A DNA stretch of 9,868 nt from an uncultured Phycisphaerales bacterium (GTDB taxonomy: Bacteria > Planctomycetota > Phycisphaerae > UBA1845 > CAIVHJ01), in the NCBI GenBank assembly GCA_903905665.1, contig CAIVHJ010000461.1, positions 1 through 9,868 on the forward strand. The letters run 5' to 3'. Positions 1 to 7,865 of the stretch are shown here, piece by piece. The notes below the pieces were generated by a model that was not told the DNA's origin, ran no database searches, and saw only the letters and a program-made list of their open reading frames with translations. How positions within the stretch are numbered: the stretch's first letter is position 1; every line of letters starts with the position of its first letter. A program made the position numbers and the translations under genes.

Positions 1-2460
1 AACGTCGGCATCTCCCTGCTTCCCGACGAGATCAGACAATTCGACGCTCTGGTTGGTCATCACGACCTGACCGCTCAGATTCGAAAGCGGCAAGGGGATC
101 ACCGGCATTCGCGCATCGACATTCTTCAGCGTCATGATGGTCTTGAACGATGAATCTCCGCGCGGTTCCTCCGGCACGATCGGGTGATATTGAACTTCAA
201 TATCCATCTTTCCGCTCAATTGAAGCGGCTCCAGGGTCTTTTTGAAGAATTCCGGTAAAACTGAAATTACCGACGCATCCACGACGACGTCTTTGGCTGA
301 TGCATTCACCGAAAATCGACGACGATTCGGCTGGAGTCCGATCTCCGCTCGACCCTCAACCGTCGATTTCCGGTATCGACCCGAAAATTGCATGATACGG
401 AGGTCATTCGGCGTCAGATGCAACGTCGCTGTCCCTTGTTCGATCCGAAACGGCATCGGTTGGTAACACACATCCACGTTCCGAAGCGCTGCATCCAACT
501 CATAGCCGCAGTCCGGCTGCCCCTGTTTCTGGATGATCTCCCCCTTCAAATCGAACTTCCCCCCAAGTTCCAGCTGGTTCATCAGCGAACGATATTCGTC
601 CGGCAAGGCACTGCGAAACCGATCGTCCATCGCCATATTCGACGCATTCAGTTTCAATGCGATTTCGTATTGATCGCCCGCCATCGGTTTGGCATAACCA
701 GAAACCGAAACAGCACCGTCACCCGACCGCGCCGTCACATCGCGCACGAAAATTCCATTATGTACTTCAAGGTGCCCCTTCAACCGATCGAGCGGGTAAG
801 GAAAGTCGTCGTAACAAACCCTCCCGTCGAGAAAATCACCGATGACCGTCGTTTCAAACTCAGGATAACTTCCCGGTTCCCCTTGCGGCTTGACCAGGTC
901 CAACTGAACGTCTGCTTGCCCGTTTAGCGCAAACATATCCCACAGACGCCGGTAATGTGCCGGCAGCGCCAACCGCATATCGTCACCCAGCGGCACATTC
1001 CGACCGCTAAAATGCAACTCCGCCCCGTCGGCATCTCCCATTCCCCACGCTACACCGTTAAGCCTGATCAAACCGGTCCCATGCCGGCCGATCATGTTCG
1101 TCAGCCTAATGATTCTCCCGGAATCAACGTCAAACGAACCCGTGATGTCCCAGCACCGAAACGGAAACCGGAAATGCCGCGCGTCCCCATCCAGCACTTC
1201 GAACGTCGCTTGTTCCATCTGCAAAGGAGCATTCAAACCCGCCCCCTTCTTTAACACACATCGGAATTTCACACGCCCATGGGGATCAATATCATGGTAA
1301 GCCTGCTGAAGCGGTGCCCAATGCCCGATCACACGGGCTTCCGCCGGATACAAATCAGCGTCGTTTCTCAACAGCAAAAAATCGTCGGATTCGATCACCA
1401 TGTGCCACGACGCATCCGCCAAACGCGTGGCTTCACTCGGCAGATGATCCGCGTGCAACTCGACTTGGCATCGACGACCCCGCAAATCCCCGGCGAACCG
1501 CGCCACAATTCCCCCGGCGGCAACCTCCACCGAACCGGTCACCTCACGAAGCATGAAAAATCGCTCCGATGCGGAAAACCGCTCCTCGATCTCGTCCAGC
1601 GGAATCGATAGACTCGCGTCTTTCAAAACAATTTTACAACGGGTCCCCGCCCAGCCGGTCCGAGGCTCCAGCGCTAACCCCTCAATTCGGAAATCCCCCG
1701 AAAGCCCAAGCAGATGCACCCAATGTTCCACGTCGCGATCCGTCACCGGCAAAAACGCCACCGCAAATTCCACCGGAAGCCACGGTGGCGTCCGACCCGG
1801 TTCAAGGACAAATTCACCCGTCCGGGGTACAAATTTCGCACGACCCGTTTCGTCTCCGGCGCTTCGATCCCGCCAGGTGATCTCGTATTGCACGAAATCA
1901 TTCTCTCGCTGAGGGTATCCTTCAAAATCCAAAATGCGTTGTTCGACCTGTTCTTTTCCTCGCAACGACCGGAAAAAATTAAAACAAACATTCTTGAGTC
2001 GTACTACCGGCCAGTGGCTTTGAAATTTCTGGTGTACCAGACCGGCGGCCCCGGAACCCTGCTCCCACAATTCGGCAACGTTGATGCGGCCGCTTTCCGA
2101 CTGAACACGAAGATTCACCCTCGCGCCCGAAGCCTCCACCTCCGAAAAATCCAACTGCCCCCGCCACAACTCCCGAAGCATCGGCTTGAGCCGAATCGAC
2201 TCACATTCAAAAACCGGCCGTGATGAATCAGGCGAAGTGTAGATGAGAAGTCGCTGTAATTCCAAACCATTCGACAGCGAAAACGACGCCGAACCGATCT
2301 CGATCCTCCCGCGGATCATCGTGTTGAGATATCCGCGCGTCCACCGAACCAGTTGCGCCGACTGCGTGCAGTAATTGTACAAAACACCGCCGACCACGAT
2401 CAGCAGTGCAAACCCAATACCCCATCGCCACAAACGATTCCAACGTCTCGTCTTAATCAC
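1..2460 (-). CDS. AsmA-family-like giant envelope protein, N-terminal 820 residues (3' end beyond window)
   Basis: I translated the minus strand from 2460 and the frame stays open to base 1, so the protein is longer than 820 residues. The start is a GTG. Upstream in frame there is only a TGA near 2485 and no ATG, and GAAAAGGG (2472-2465) lies 4 nt before it. Residues 1-12 are basic (MIKTRRWNRLWR), followed by one membrane segment (about 13-30). Residues 41-135 match the AsmA N-terminal pattern: a GRIEIGSASF-like strand, a domain of alternating beta strands, then 'GQLDFSEVEASGARVNL' and a 'GRINVAEL' motif. From about residue 361 to 820 there are four consecutive units of about 120 residues. 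Each ends in a 'P-pl--l-G---v--g-i-l-d--gr-G' pattern. AsmA/TamB/YhdP proteins are inner-membrane-anchored periplasmic beta-groove proteins linked to phospholipid transport to the outer membrane, so lipid transfer is the inferred role. It lies 59 bp behind the GT39 gene on the same strand. The family call is firm; the substrate is unknown. Confidence 0.8.
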   Translation of the reverse strand, partial: MIKTRRWNRLWRWGIGFALLIVVGGVLYNYCTQSAQLVRWTRGYLNTMIRGRIEIGSASFSLSNGLELQRLLIYTSPDSSRPVFECESIRLKPMLRELWRGQLDFSEVEASGARVNLRVQSESGRINVAELWEQGSGAAGLVHQKFQSHWPVVRLKNVCFNFFRSLRGKEQVEQRILDFEGYPQRENDFVQYEITWRDRSAGDETGRAKFVPRTGEFVLEPGRTPPWLPVEFAVAFLPVTDRDVEHWVHLLGLSGDFRIEGLALEPRTGWAGTRCKIVLKDASLSIPLDEIEERFSASERFFMLREVTGSVEVAAGGIVARFAGDLRGRRCQVELHADHLPSEATRLADASWHMVIESDDFLLLRNDADLYPAEARVIGHWAPLQQAYHDIDPHGRVKFRCVLKKGAGLNAPLQMEQATFEVLDGDARHFRFPFRCWDITGSFDVDSGRIIRLTNMIGRHGTGLIRLNGVAWGMGDADGAELHFSGRNVPLGDDMRLALPAHYRRLWDMFALNGQADVQLDLVKPQGEPGSYPEFETTVIGDFLDGRVCYDDFPYPLDRLKGHLEVHNGIFVRDVTARSGDGAVSVSGYAKPMAGDQYEIALKLNASNMAMDDRFRSALPDEYRSLMNQLELGGKFDLKGEIIQKQGQPDCGYELDAALRNVDVCYQPMPFRIEQGTATLHLTPNDLRIMQFSGRYRKSTVEGRAEIGLQPNRRRFSVNASAKDVVVDASVISVLPEFFKKTLEPLQLSGKMDIEVQYHPIVPEEPRGDSSFKTIMTLKNVDARMPVIPLPLSNLSGQVVMTNQSVELSDLVGKQGDADV

Positions 2461-2519
2461 ACTGCCCTTTTCACGAATCGCCCGTCATCGGCGGAAATCA
2501 TGACGCTGTTCTCATCCGG

Positions 2520-3749
2520 TTATGAATGCCTGCGGAGCATCCGTAATTTTTGCACCAGCAACACGATCCCGATGGCAGATAATATCTCGATCATCGGCAT
2601 CACCGGTATGCGGTACCGCACGCTCCCCACATAAATCGTATGCACCAGCGTGAAATATATCGCCGGCAACAACAACCCAACCACATCGAACCGCGCAATC
2701 CTGCCCCTGAACACACCCACCACCGCCATCAGCAGGATCACGCACGTCCAACTGCCTGTCGATATTCTGATCCAGTTGTTTTGATAATCCCCGGCGTTGG
2801 GCCACGGACTCCACGTGCGACAGAATTTGGCCCACGCCAATCGCACAATCCGATCCGGCTCGGCCCGAATGATCCGCCATGATTCCCCTCGAAAATAATC
2901 GTCCCACTCAGTCTCGCTCATACCCTGGACCGCCGCACATTGCTTGATCTGCCCCAGATCGCTTTCACCCGTCGCTCCCGGCCGTACCCCATCGTATAAC
3001 GAAATCCCACCGCGAGTCGTCAACCATACCCACCGACCCGTCACCTCTTGATTCCTCCAGGCCCACGGCACAAGTGAAACAATCAAAATCGCCCATAAAC
3101 CGATGACACCTGCCCATCCGGTGCGATCCCAACCCCATCGCGCAAGCAAGTACACCGACCAGACTCCCAAAAACAACGCGACTGAAGGACGAAGATAAAC
3201 GCATACCACAAAAAGCATCCCGGCGACCAAACACCGTCCCCATCCCCACAAGTTTTTACGATCCATCAGCGGCCAGACAACCGCCGCAAACGCACAAAGA
3301 AAAAACGTAAACAACGTCTCAGTCAGATAAAACCGCGTGAAATAAACACCAAACGGATCAATTGCGACCAGTATCGCAGCCAAGTATCCAACAATCTTGG
3401 CGTGTTCAACCTGGTTTTCGATGGCAATCCGAAACGCCAGCCAACCCACCACGGCTGCGCTCATGCCCCCCAAAACGATTTGCAAAATTAACACACCCCA
3501 CACCGACATCGGAGGATGCAATCCCAGCAACACCGGATACAACGGCATCCGCGTCGCCTGAAAACCCAACTCGTCGGGCAAACCCCGTCCCTCGGTATAT
3601 GCCTGACCCATATCGAGGTACTGAACCTCGTCCGGCAGCAGATTTGCTCGATCGAATGACACGGGATGAACCAGCACGACCGCTGCGCGAAGCACCACAC
3701 CCAGCACTACAATCACCAACAGCGCACGTTTGGAAAAATGAAAGTCCAT
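2520..3749 (-). CDS. GT39-type (PMT_2/ArnT-like) polytopic membrane glycosyltransferase
   Basis: A protein of 409 residues with about nine or ten hydrophobic segments, typical in length and layout of GT-C glycosyltransferases that use polyprenyl-phosphate sugars on the periplasmic face. Visible landmarks, counted from the ATG: an acidic pair in the first outer loop (PDEVQYLD, near residues 39-46), the motif TRMPLYPVLLG just after it (about 67-77), FYLTETLF (about 140-147), and a C-terminal VRYRIPVMPMIEIL (about 377-390). All are characteristic of the PMT_2/GT39 group. The acceptor could be lipid A-like glycolipid, protein or another surface lipid and cannot be read from sequence. The start is either ATG 3749 or the adjacent TTG 3752. 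No clear Shine-Dalgarno is visible and an in-frame TAG lies about 33 nt upstream. The gene probably heads a two-gene unit with the AsmA-like gene and is transcribed divergently from the GT2 operon. Confidence 0.85.
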   Translation of the reverse strand: MDFHFSKRALLVIVVLGVVLRAAVVLVHPVSFDRANLLPDEVQYLDMGQAYTEGRGLPDELGFQATRMPLYPVLLGLHPPMSVWGVLILQIVLGGMSAAVVGWLAFRIAIENQVEHAKIVGYLAAILVAIDPFGVYFTRFYLTETLFTFFLCAFAAVVWPLMDRKNLWGWGRCLVAGMLFVVCVYLRPSVALFLGVWSVYLLARWGWDRTGWAGVIGLWAILIVSLVPWAWRNQEVTGRWVWLTTRGGISLYDGVRPGATGESDLGQIKQCAAVQGMSETEWDDYFRGESWRIIRAEPDRIVRLAWAKFCRTWSPWPNAGDYQNNWIRISTGSWTCVILLMAVVGVFRGRIARFDVVGLLLPAIYFTLVHTIYVGSVRYRIPVMPMIEILSAIGIVLLVQKLRMLRRHS

Positions 3750-3898
3750 CAATCGGTTGTCCCGTATGCCATGGAGATCATTCTAACTTCAGTGCTATCG
3801 GATTTCATGTGTGCCATGCAGAAACCGCGCCTATTGATGTTGTATCGACGAAAACAGATAATTCTTCGTAGCATATAGATAAAACAGAGACATGATCG

Positions 3899-3923
3899 TT
3901 GGCGAGCGGGTTAATCCCGCCAA
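3899..3923. repeat. REP-like GC hairpin (GCGGG-TTAAT-CCCGC core)
   Basis: GCGGG (3906-3910) and CCCGC (3916-3920) form a perfect 5-bp stem around TTAAT. An alternative fold pairs TTGGC (3899-3903) with GCCAA (3919-3923) and GGG with CCC. The flank GGCGA directly before the core is shared with the palindrome at the right end of the window. There is no T-tract, so it is unlikely to be a terminator. It looks like one copy of a dispersed intergenic palindrome family; only a genome-wide count can confirm this. Confidence 0.4.
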
Positions 3924-3967
3924 GCGATTGAATGACTGGGGGAATTCGTATTGTTTGTTCTCCCCTT

Positions 3968-3975
3968 GGGAAGGG
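3968..3975 (+). promoter_or_regulatory. Shine-Dalgarno site fixing the GT2 start
   Basis: GGGAAGGG sits 4-5 nt before ATG 3980 and almost abuts ATG 3977. The in-frame ATG at 3932 lacks any such site. This favours 3980 as the true start and removes a 16-residue non-hydrophobic leader. Confidence 0.6.
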
Positions 3976-3979
3976 CATG

Positions 3980-5236
3980 ATGTCTGTTCTATTCACCACC
4001 TGGTCCGGCGTGCTATTTCTCGTGGCTATCGTGTGGCTCAGCCGCCATCTCGCCGTCCAGCGAGCTTTGCGCGATGAGAAACCACTGACCCCACACCGCT
4101 ACGACAGCCCCCCGAAACCCGCGCCAAAAATCTCCGTCCTTGTCGCCGCAAAAGATGAGGAATCCAACATCGAAACCTGTATTCGCACACTCCTGACCCA
4201 GGATTACCCCAACTTCGAGATCATCACCATCGACGACCGAAGCACGGACTCGACTCCCGACATCCTCGACCGCTTGGCCGCCGAAAATCCCTCCCGACTC
4301 CGAGTTGTTCATATCACCCATCTGACGGAAGGCTGGTTCGGAAAGAACCACGCCATGCACGAAGGCATGAAACTGGCGACCGGGGAATGGCTTTGTTTCA
4401 CCGACGCCGATTGCCGACAGGTCTCCATGAATACGCTTTCCACGACGGTGCGGTTCGCAATCGAAAACCAGGTTGATTTCCTGTCGGTGCTCCCGATGCT
4501 CGAAACGAAAAACTTCTGGGAACGAGTGATCCAGCCCGTCTGCAGCGCTATTATGATCATGTGGTTTCGACCCGAACGGGTCAACAACCCCAAAACCACC
4601 GACGCCTACGCCAACGGCGCTTTCATGCTCATGAAACGCACGGTTTATGATTCCATCGGCGGGCATGAACGAATCAGGAACGAACTGAACGAAGACATGC
4701 ATCTCGCTCGGCTGGCCAAACAAAACGGGCATCGACTGTTTGTGGTCCAAAACGACGGCTTGTACAAAACCCGGATGTATGCTTCGTTTCATGAAACCTG
4801 GCGAGGCTGGAGCCGAATCTTCTACGGCTGCTTCGGCACATTCCGACGTCTGCTGATCTCACTGCTCGTTCTTTCTTTCGCCAGCATTCTGCCGTGGATT
4901 TCTTTGTTGATCGCGGCGACCGTCTGCTTGATTTCGTCGCATCCAAATCCGGGATGGCCCCTCGTGACATTCGTATCCGCCGCTGCCGTTGTCTCCCAGC
5001 AAATACTCTTGGCCCGATTCTATCGTCTCACGCAAAGCAGCCCCTGGATGGCCCCGACGTACATCCTCGGCGCCGTCATTGCATGGGGCATGTTGGTGAG
5101 TGCCATGACCCGACTCGGTGGCCTCAGAACCACCGTCTGGCGCGGAACCGCTTACCAGGGGACTAAACTGGTCTCGGATAAGAATCCTCACGATTCACCG
5201 CAACAGCAACAATCACGCGATCTTTCCAAAGGATGA
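3980..5236 (+). CDS. Membrane-associated family 2 glycosyltransferase (HpnB/CrtQ-like)
   Basis: A 418-residue inverting GT2 enzyme when started at ATG 3980 (alternatives 3977, 3932). An N-terminal membrane segment (about 5-24) precedes the GT-A domain, which opens with PKISVLVAAKDEESNIE (about 49-65). Nucleotide-sugar and metal-binding motifs follow: DDRSTD (85-90), GWFGKNHAM, and the DXD motif in TDAD (141-144). The catalytic-base region is NEDMHLAR (237-244), and TWRGWSR (273-279) matches the acceptor-side R/QxxRW-like motif. Three C-terminal membrane segments follow (about 290-315, 325-350, 360-380), then TTVWRGTAY, typical of hopanoid- and carotenoid-associated GT2 enzymes, and a hydrophilic Gln-rich tail. 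HpnB and CrtQ transfer sugars to lipids, so a lipid acceptor is likely, but no hopanoid or carotenoid genes are visible here. It is the first gene of a plus-strand operon, and its TGA overlaps the next ATG (ATGA). Confidence 0.85.
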   Translation: MSVLFTTWSGVLFLVAIVWLSRHLAVQRALRDEKPLTPHRYDSPPKPAPKISVLVAAKDEESNIETCIRTLLTQDYPNFEIITIDDRSTDSTPDILDRLAAENPSRLRVVHITHLTEGWFGKNHAMHEGMKLATGEWLCFTDADCRQVSMNTLSTTVRFAIENQVDFLSVLPMLETKNFWERVIQPVCSAIMIMWFRPERVNNPKTTDAYANGAFMLMKRTVYDSIGGHERIRNELNEDMHLARLAKQNGHRLFVVQNDGLYKTRMYASFHETWRGWSRIFYGCFGTFRRLLISLLVLSFASILPWISLLIAATVCLISSHPNPGWPLVTFVSAAAVVSQQILLARFYRLTQSSPWMAPTYILGAVIAWGMLVSAMTRLGGLRTTVWRGTAYQGTKLVSDKNPHDSPQQQQSRDLSKG

Positions 5237-5853
5237 AGCATTCGGCGATGATGAACCTGATTTCTACCATCGACAACGATACCGCATTTTACTGGCTCAT
5301 CGCGGCGGTGGTTTTTCTCATCGTGGTGCGCCTCATCATGTTTGTGCGAGATGCGCTCCGACGCCGCCGCCCGCCTACAATTCATCCAAAACTTCAGAAA
5401 TATGCGGACCCTGATCCCGAATTCCTCAAAAAGCGTCGTGAGGAGGCGTCCAAAATCATCGCTACATCCAGCACAAGTTCCATTGCCGGTTATCAATTAA
5501 TCCGGCAGTTCGAGACCGTCTATGCCGACGGATTTCGGCGACCAGAGGAGGCTTTGGAAGGCATCAAGGCCATCGCCGCCATGAAAGGTGCCAACGCCAT
5601 CGTCAATCTCCGCCATGAACGAACTCCGGACGGAAAATACGCCGCCGGAGGCGATGCCGTTGTGGTCGAGTGCCTTCAACCTCCGATTCGGCCAACTACC
5701 GGCCCCGCTTCGCCTGAATCTCATAATGATCCGATGAAACCAAACTCTGTTTCTCAATTGACAAAGGAGTCCTTGCATGAAAACTCTGCGACTGATTCTG
5801 ATCGCGTCGATTCTGTTCGGCGCTCTGATCCCGGCGGCCCAAGCGGCGGATAA
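5233..5853 (+). CDS. Small membrane protein with YbjQ-like (UPF0145-type) domain
   Basis: A 206-residue protein with one membrane segment (about 19-38), a basic stretch (RRRR, 43-46) and a charged linker. A compact domain follows (about 75-147): IATSSTSSIAGYQLI, a variable loop, then AAMKGANAIVNLRHE and GGDAVVVE. This follows the YbjQ/DUF74 layout, where an opening 'TT--i-gy-i' strand is followed by a helix ending 'A---GANAV--vr' and a closing 'TAVVV' strand. YbjQ proteins form pentameric rings of unknown function, often labelled heavy-metal binding without direct proof. Residues past 150 are Pro/Ser-rich and probably disordered. The ATG overlaps the GT2 stop (ATGA), suggesting translational coupling; an alternative start is ATG 5248. 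The last 77 nt overlap the next gene in another frame. Similarity is moderate, so the family call is tentative; the membrane segment is clear. Confidence 0.65.
   Translation: MKHSAMMNLISTIDNDTAFYWLIAAVVFLIVVRLIMFVRDALRRRRPPTIHPKLQKYADPDPEFLKKRREEASKIIATSSTSSIAGYQLIRQFETVYADGFRRPEEALEGIKAIAAMKGANAIVNLRHERTPDGKYAAGGDAVVVECLQPPIRPTTGPASPESHNDPMKPNSVSQLTKESLHENSATDSDRVDSVRRSDPGGPSGG
5763..5769 (+). promoter_or_regulatory. Strong Shine-Dalgarno site for the DUF3352-like gene
   Basis: AAAGGAG lies 7 nt before ATG 5777 and directly before a clear signal peptide. This fixes the start inside the 3' part of the preceding reading frame. Confidence 0.75.
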
Positions 5854-7825
5854 ACCGAATCCGTGGTCGCTGGCGCGCGCGATCCCCTCCGACTGCTGGT
5901 TGTACACCCATGTGACCCGCAACGAAGAACGTGGTTTCTTCTTTAACCACTGGAACACGGTGTATCAGGCTTTGCGCGAGACGGGAATTGATCAGGACGT
6001 CAAGTCGCTGATCGCCGCCCAGATCACCGATTCTGAAGATCAGGCTTCGTTCAACACACACTGGGACAATATGATCCAAAAGATTTCGGCGGTGAACTGG
6101 AGTGACCTCGCTTATCATGAGTTTGTTTTTGCACAGCGATGGGGTGAATTCACCGGCGACAATGTACTGCTGTTTAAACCCAAAGCCGAATCCCTCGACG
6201 CAAACCTCAAAGGACTGGTGGACATTCTGCAGGAAATCGCCTCTCTGAAATCCGACATGAACGTCACCACGCAAACTATCAATGGCGCCGAGGTCTGGAC
6301 GCTCCAGTTCGAGGGCGTTCCGATCTCGCTCAACCTTTTTCATCACAAGGACATCATCGGAATCACCACCAACTCGGTTCCGAACCGTTTGACATCAATG
6401 ATCAGTGTGCCTCGCAAAGACGTCACAGGAGGCACCTCCGGTCCCTCCATCACGGCTGATGTCGTGACGCTGCTTAATGGACAAAATTCTCTGACCGCAC
6501 TGGTGGACACGCCTCGTTTTAAGGAAGCGATTCAGGCGGCGCCGCCGGCGGAAGATTTCATCACGTTCGTCGATGTGCACGCTTTGTGGAAGGGCCTCGA
6601 TCAGATCATCCAGCGCGCCGTCGCCCGGTCCACTCCTCCCCAAGCCGACACGGCGGAGGTTCCATCCGAAGGTCAACCCAATCCGTCTCTTTCCTCCGAT
6701 CAACAGGCCGTCAAGGTCATCAAATCGCTCATCGCTGAACTGGATTTTGTTGACTACATCATTGAAACCGATCAGACGCTGGATTTGCAGACGAAAACGA
6801 GCACCGTCTGCAAACTGTTGCCCGATGCCGATCAGAAACCGCTGTGCAAAATCCTGACCAGCGCCAAACCCATGGAAGGCTTCGACAAGTACATCCCGCA
6901 AAAGGCGACCGGTTATTGGGCCTGGTCGGGACTGGACTGGGAAGGTGTTTACCACTTTGTCCTCGACTTCATCAAAAACAATGTCCCGGATGGCGAATCC
7001 GCAATCGCACAGTGGGACACTTTCCGGCAGGAACACGAATTCGATCCGCAGGAAAAGATCTTCAGCTGGTTCGACGGACAAATGATCTCGTTCACGATGC
7101 AACCGGAAATCCAGACCGCCTTCGGAAGCAGTGACTGGGTTTTCTTGCTCAAAGTCAAAGACGAGCAGAAAGCGTCCGAGATCCTCAACAACATTCTCGA
7201 TTCGATTTCCGCAAAGACGGAATCCGACGACGAACAGGCCGCACCCCAGATGGTGATGGTCGCACCGGCGTCGGAGGTGCACGCCGACGGATTCCGATCG
7301 GTGATGTATGCGCCGCTGGCCATGATGGGAAAGATCACCGTGGGTGTGAATGGCGGATGGATGATGGTCGGAAATTCCTCGTCGTCGATTAACCAGTGCC
7401 TCGCCACCGCCAAAGGGGAATCGCCATCCATTCTCGAAAACAAACGGTTCCAAAAGGAAGGTCTGACGCCCAAAGGGCCGGTCGTCATGTCGTCGTTCAA
7501 GGACCTTCGGACGATGGGCCAGCAGTTGGCGATGATTTGCGGCATGGCGCCGATGATGACCATGGGCGTGCCGCAAGGACCGGAAGGTATGACCGTGCGG
7601 AAAATCGCCGCCATCGTCGGGAAACTCTCTCGTCCGCTCGCCAAGATCGATTTCATGAAATCCTCATCGTCGCTATGCACGTTCAAGAAAGATCGATGGG
7701 AAATCACGAGCATCACGACGTATAAGGAATACGTTCCGCCGACGGAAACACCGGTCGCCCCGACGACCGAATCGCCCAGCAAGGAAAATCCGAAAGAGAC
7801 CAAACCGAAGCTGGACGGTCTGTAA
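5777..7825 (+). CDS. Large exported DUF3352-like protein
   Basis: A 682-residue protein with a classic signal peptide (1-23, cleavage after AQA), placing it in the periplasm or at the surface. The opening AIPSDCWLYTHV (35-46) and the later blocks EFDPQEKIFSWFDGQMISF (421-439), SDWVFLLKVKDEQKASEIL (452-470) and GGWMMVGNSSSSINQCL (526-542) follow the pattern of DUF3352-type proteins: substrate-unknown secreted proteins with a 'D---il-wlg-e' motif, a 'v-l--kd--ka---l' helix and a 'g-lvigss---l' strand-turn. The N-terminal part (112-210) repeats a similar arrangement (VLLFKPKAESLDANLKGLVDIL, then KDIIGITTNSVPNRL), suggesting an internal duplication. Several stretches are Met-rich (491-495, 587-597). 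The C-terminus is a Pro/Thr/Lys-rich tail (653-680). No catalytic motif is visible and the function is unknown. It is the last gene of the operon, directly followed by a terminator. The DUF3352 assignment is by pattern only. Confidence 0.75.
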   Translation: MKTLRLILIASILFGALIPAAQAADKPNPWSLARAIPSDCWLYTHVTRNEERGFFFNHWNTVYQALRETGIDQDVKSLIAAQITDSEDQASFNTHWDNMIQKISAVNWSDLAYHEFVFAQRWGEFTGDNVLLFKPKAESLDANLKGLVDILQEIASLKSDMNVTTQTINGAEVWTLQFEGVPISLNLFHHKDIIGITTNSVPNRLTSMISVPRKDVTGGTSGPSITADVVTLLNGQNSLTALVDTPRFKEAIQAAPPAEDFITFVDVHALWKGLDQIIQRAVARSTPPQADTAEVPSEGQPNPSLSSDQQAVKVIKSLIAELDFVDYIIETDQTLDLQTKTSTVCKLLPDADQKPLCKILTSAKPMEGFDKYIPQKATGYWAWSGLDWEGVYHFVLDFIKNNVPDGESAIAQWDTFRQEHEFDPQEKIFSWFDGQMISFTMQPEIQTAFGSSDWVFLLKVKDEQKASEILNNILDSISAKTESDDEQAAPQMVMVAPASEVHADGFRSVMYAPLAMMGKITVGVNGGWMMVGNSSSSINQCLATAKGESPSILENKRFQKEGLTPKGPVVMSSFKDLRTMGQQLAMICGMAPMMTMGVPQGPEGMTVRKIAAIVGKLSRPLAKIDFMKSSSSLCTFKKDRWEITSITTYKEYVPPTETPVAPTTESPSKENPKETKPKLDGL

Positions 7826-7865
7826 TCGGCGAAGAAGTACGACATGAAGCAACGAAAGATCACCC

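Larger units (their letters stand above)
3750..3979. promoter_or_regulatory. Divergent intergenic region between GT39 and GT2 genes
   Basis: This stretch must carry the promoters of both divergent units. The most AT-rich part is about 3855-3885, including TATAGAT at 3874-3880. I see no convincing -35/-10 pair at normal spacing on either strand, so I do not assign a promoter. An imperfect inverted repeat, CGACGAA (3846-3852) against TTCGTAG (3865-3871), flanks part of the AT-rich block and could be an operator, but this is weak. A GC-rich hairpin lies at 3899-3923. Open frames here are short and show no Shine-Dalgarno. Confidence 0.4.

Noticed and set aside
388..2223. Several plus-strand open frames (e.g. 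388-927, 1279-1611, 1714-2223)
   Set aside because: They are Arg/Pro/His-rich shadows without Shine-Dalgarno sites, antisense to the continuous AsmA-like frame, which has clear domain structure.
2499..2501. ATG 2501 as start of the AsmA-like gene
   Set aside because: That frame meets TGA after 14 codons (AGTGTGATT junction). The AsmA frame is entered at GTG 2460.
3932..3979. N-terminal extension of the GT2 gene from ATG 3932
   Set aside because: No Shine-Dalgarno precedes it. The GGGAAGGG site and the membrane segment both fit ATG 3980 (or 3977).
4013..4792. 259-codon minus-strand open frame
   Set aside because: Antisense to conserved GT2 motifs, with shadow-like composition.
6395..7576. 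393-codon minus-strand open frame
   Set aside because: His/Arg-rich antisense shadow of the DUF3352-like gene. The plus strand has a signal peptide, a Shine-Dalgarno site and a terminator in the right place.
6949..7863. 304-codon minus-strand open frame
   Set aside because: It overlaps another antisense frame and the DUF3352-like gene, has no recognisable domain, and its start lies close to the plus-strand terminator.
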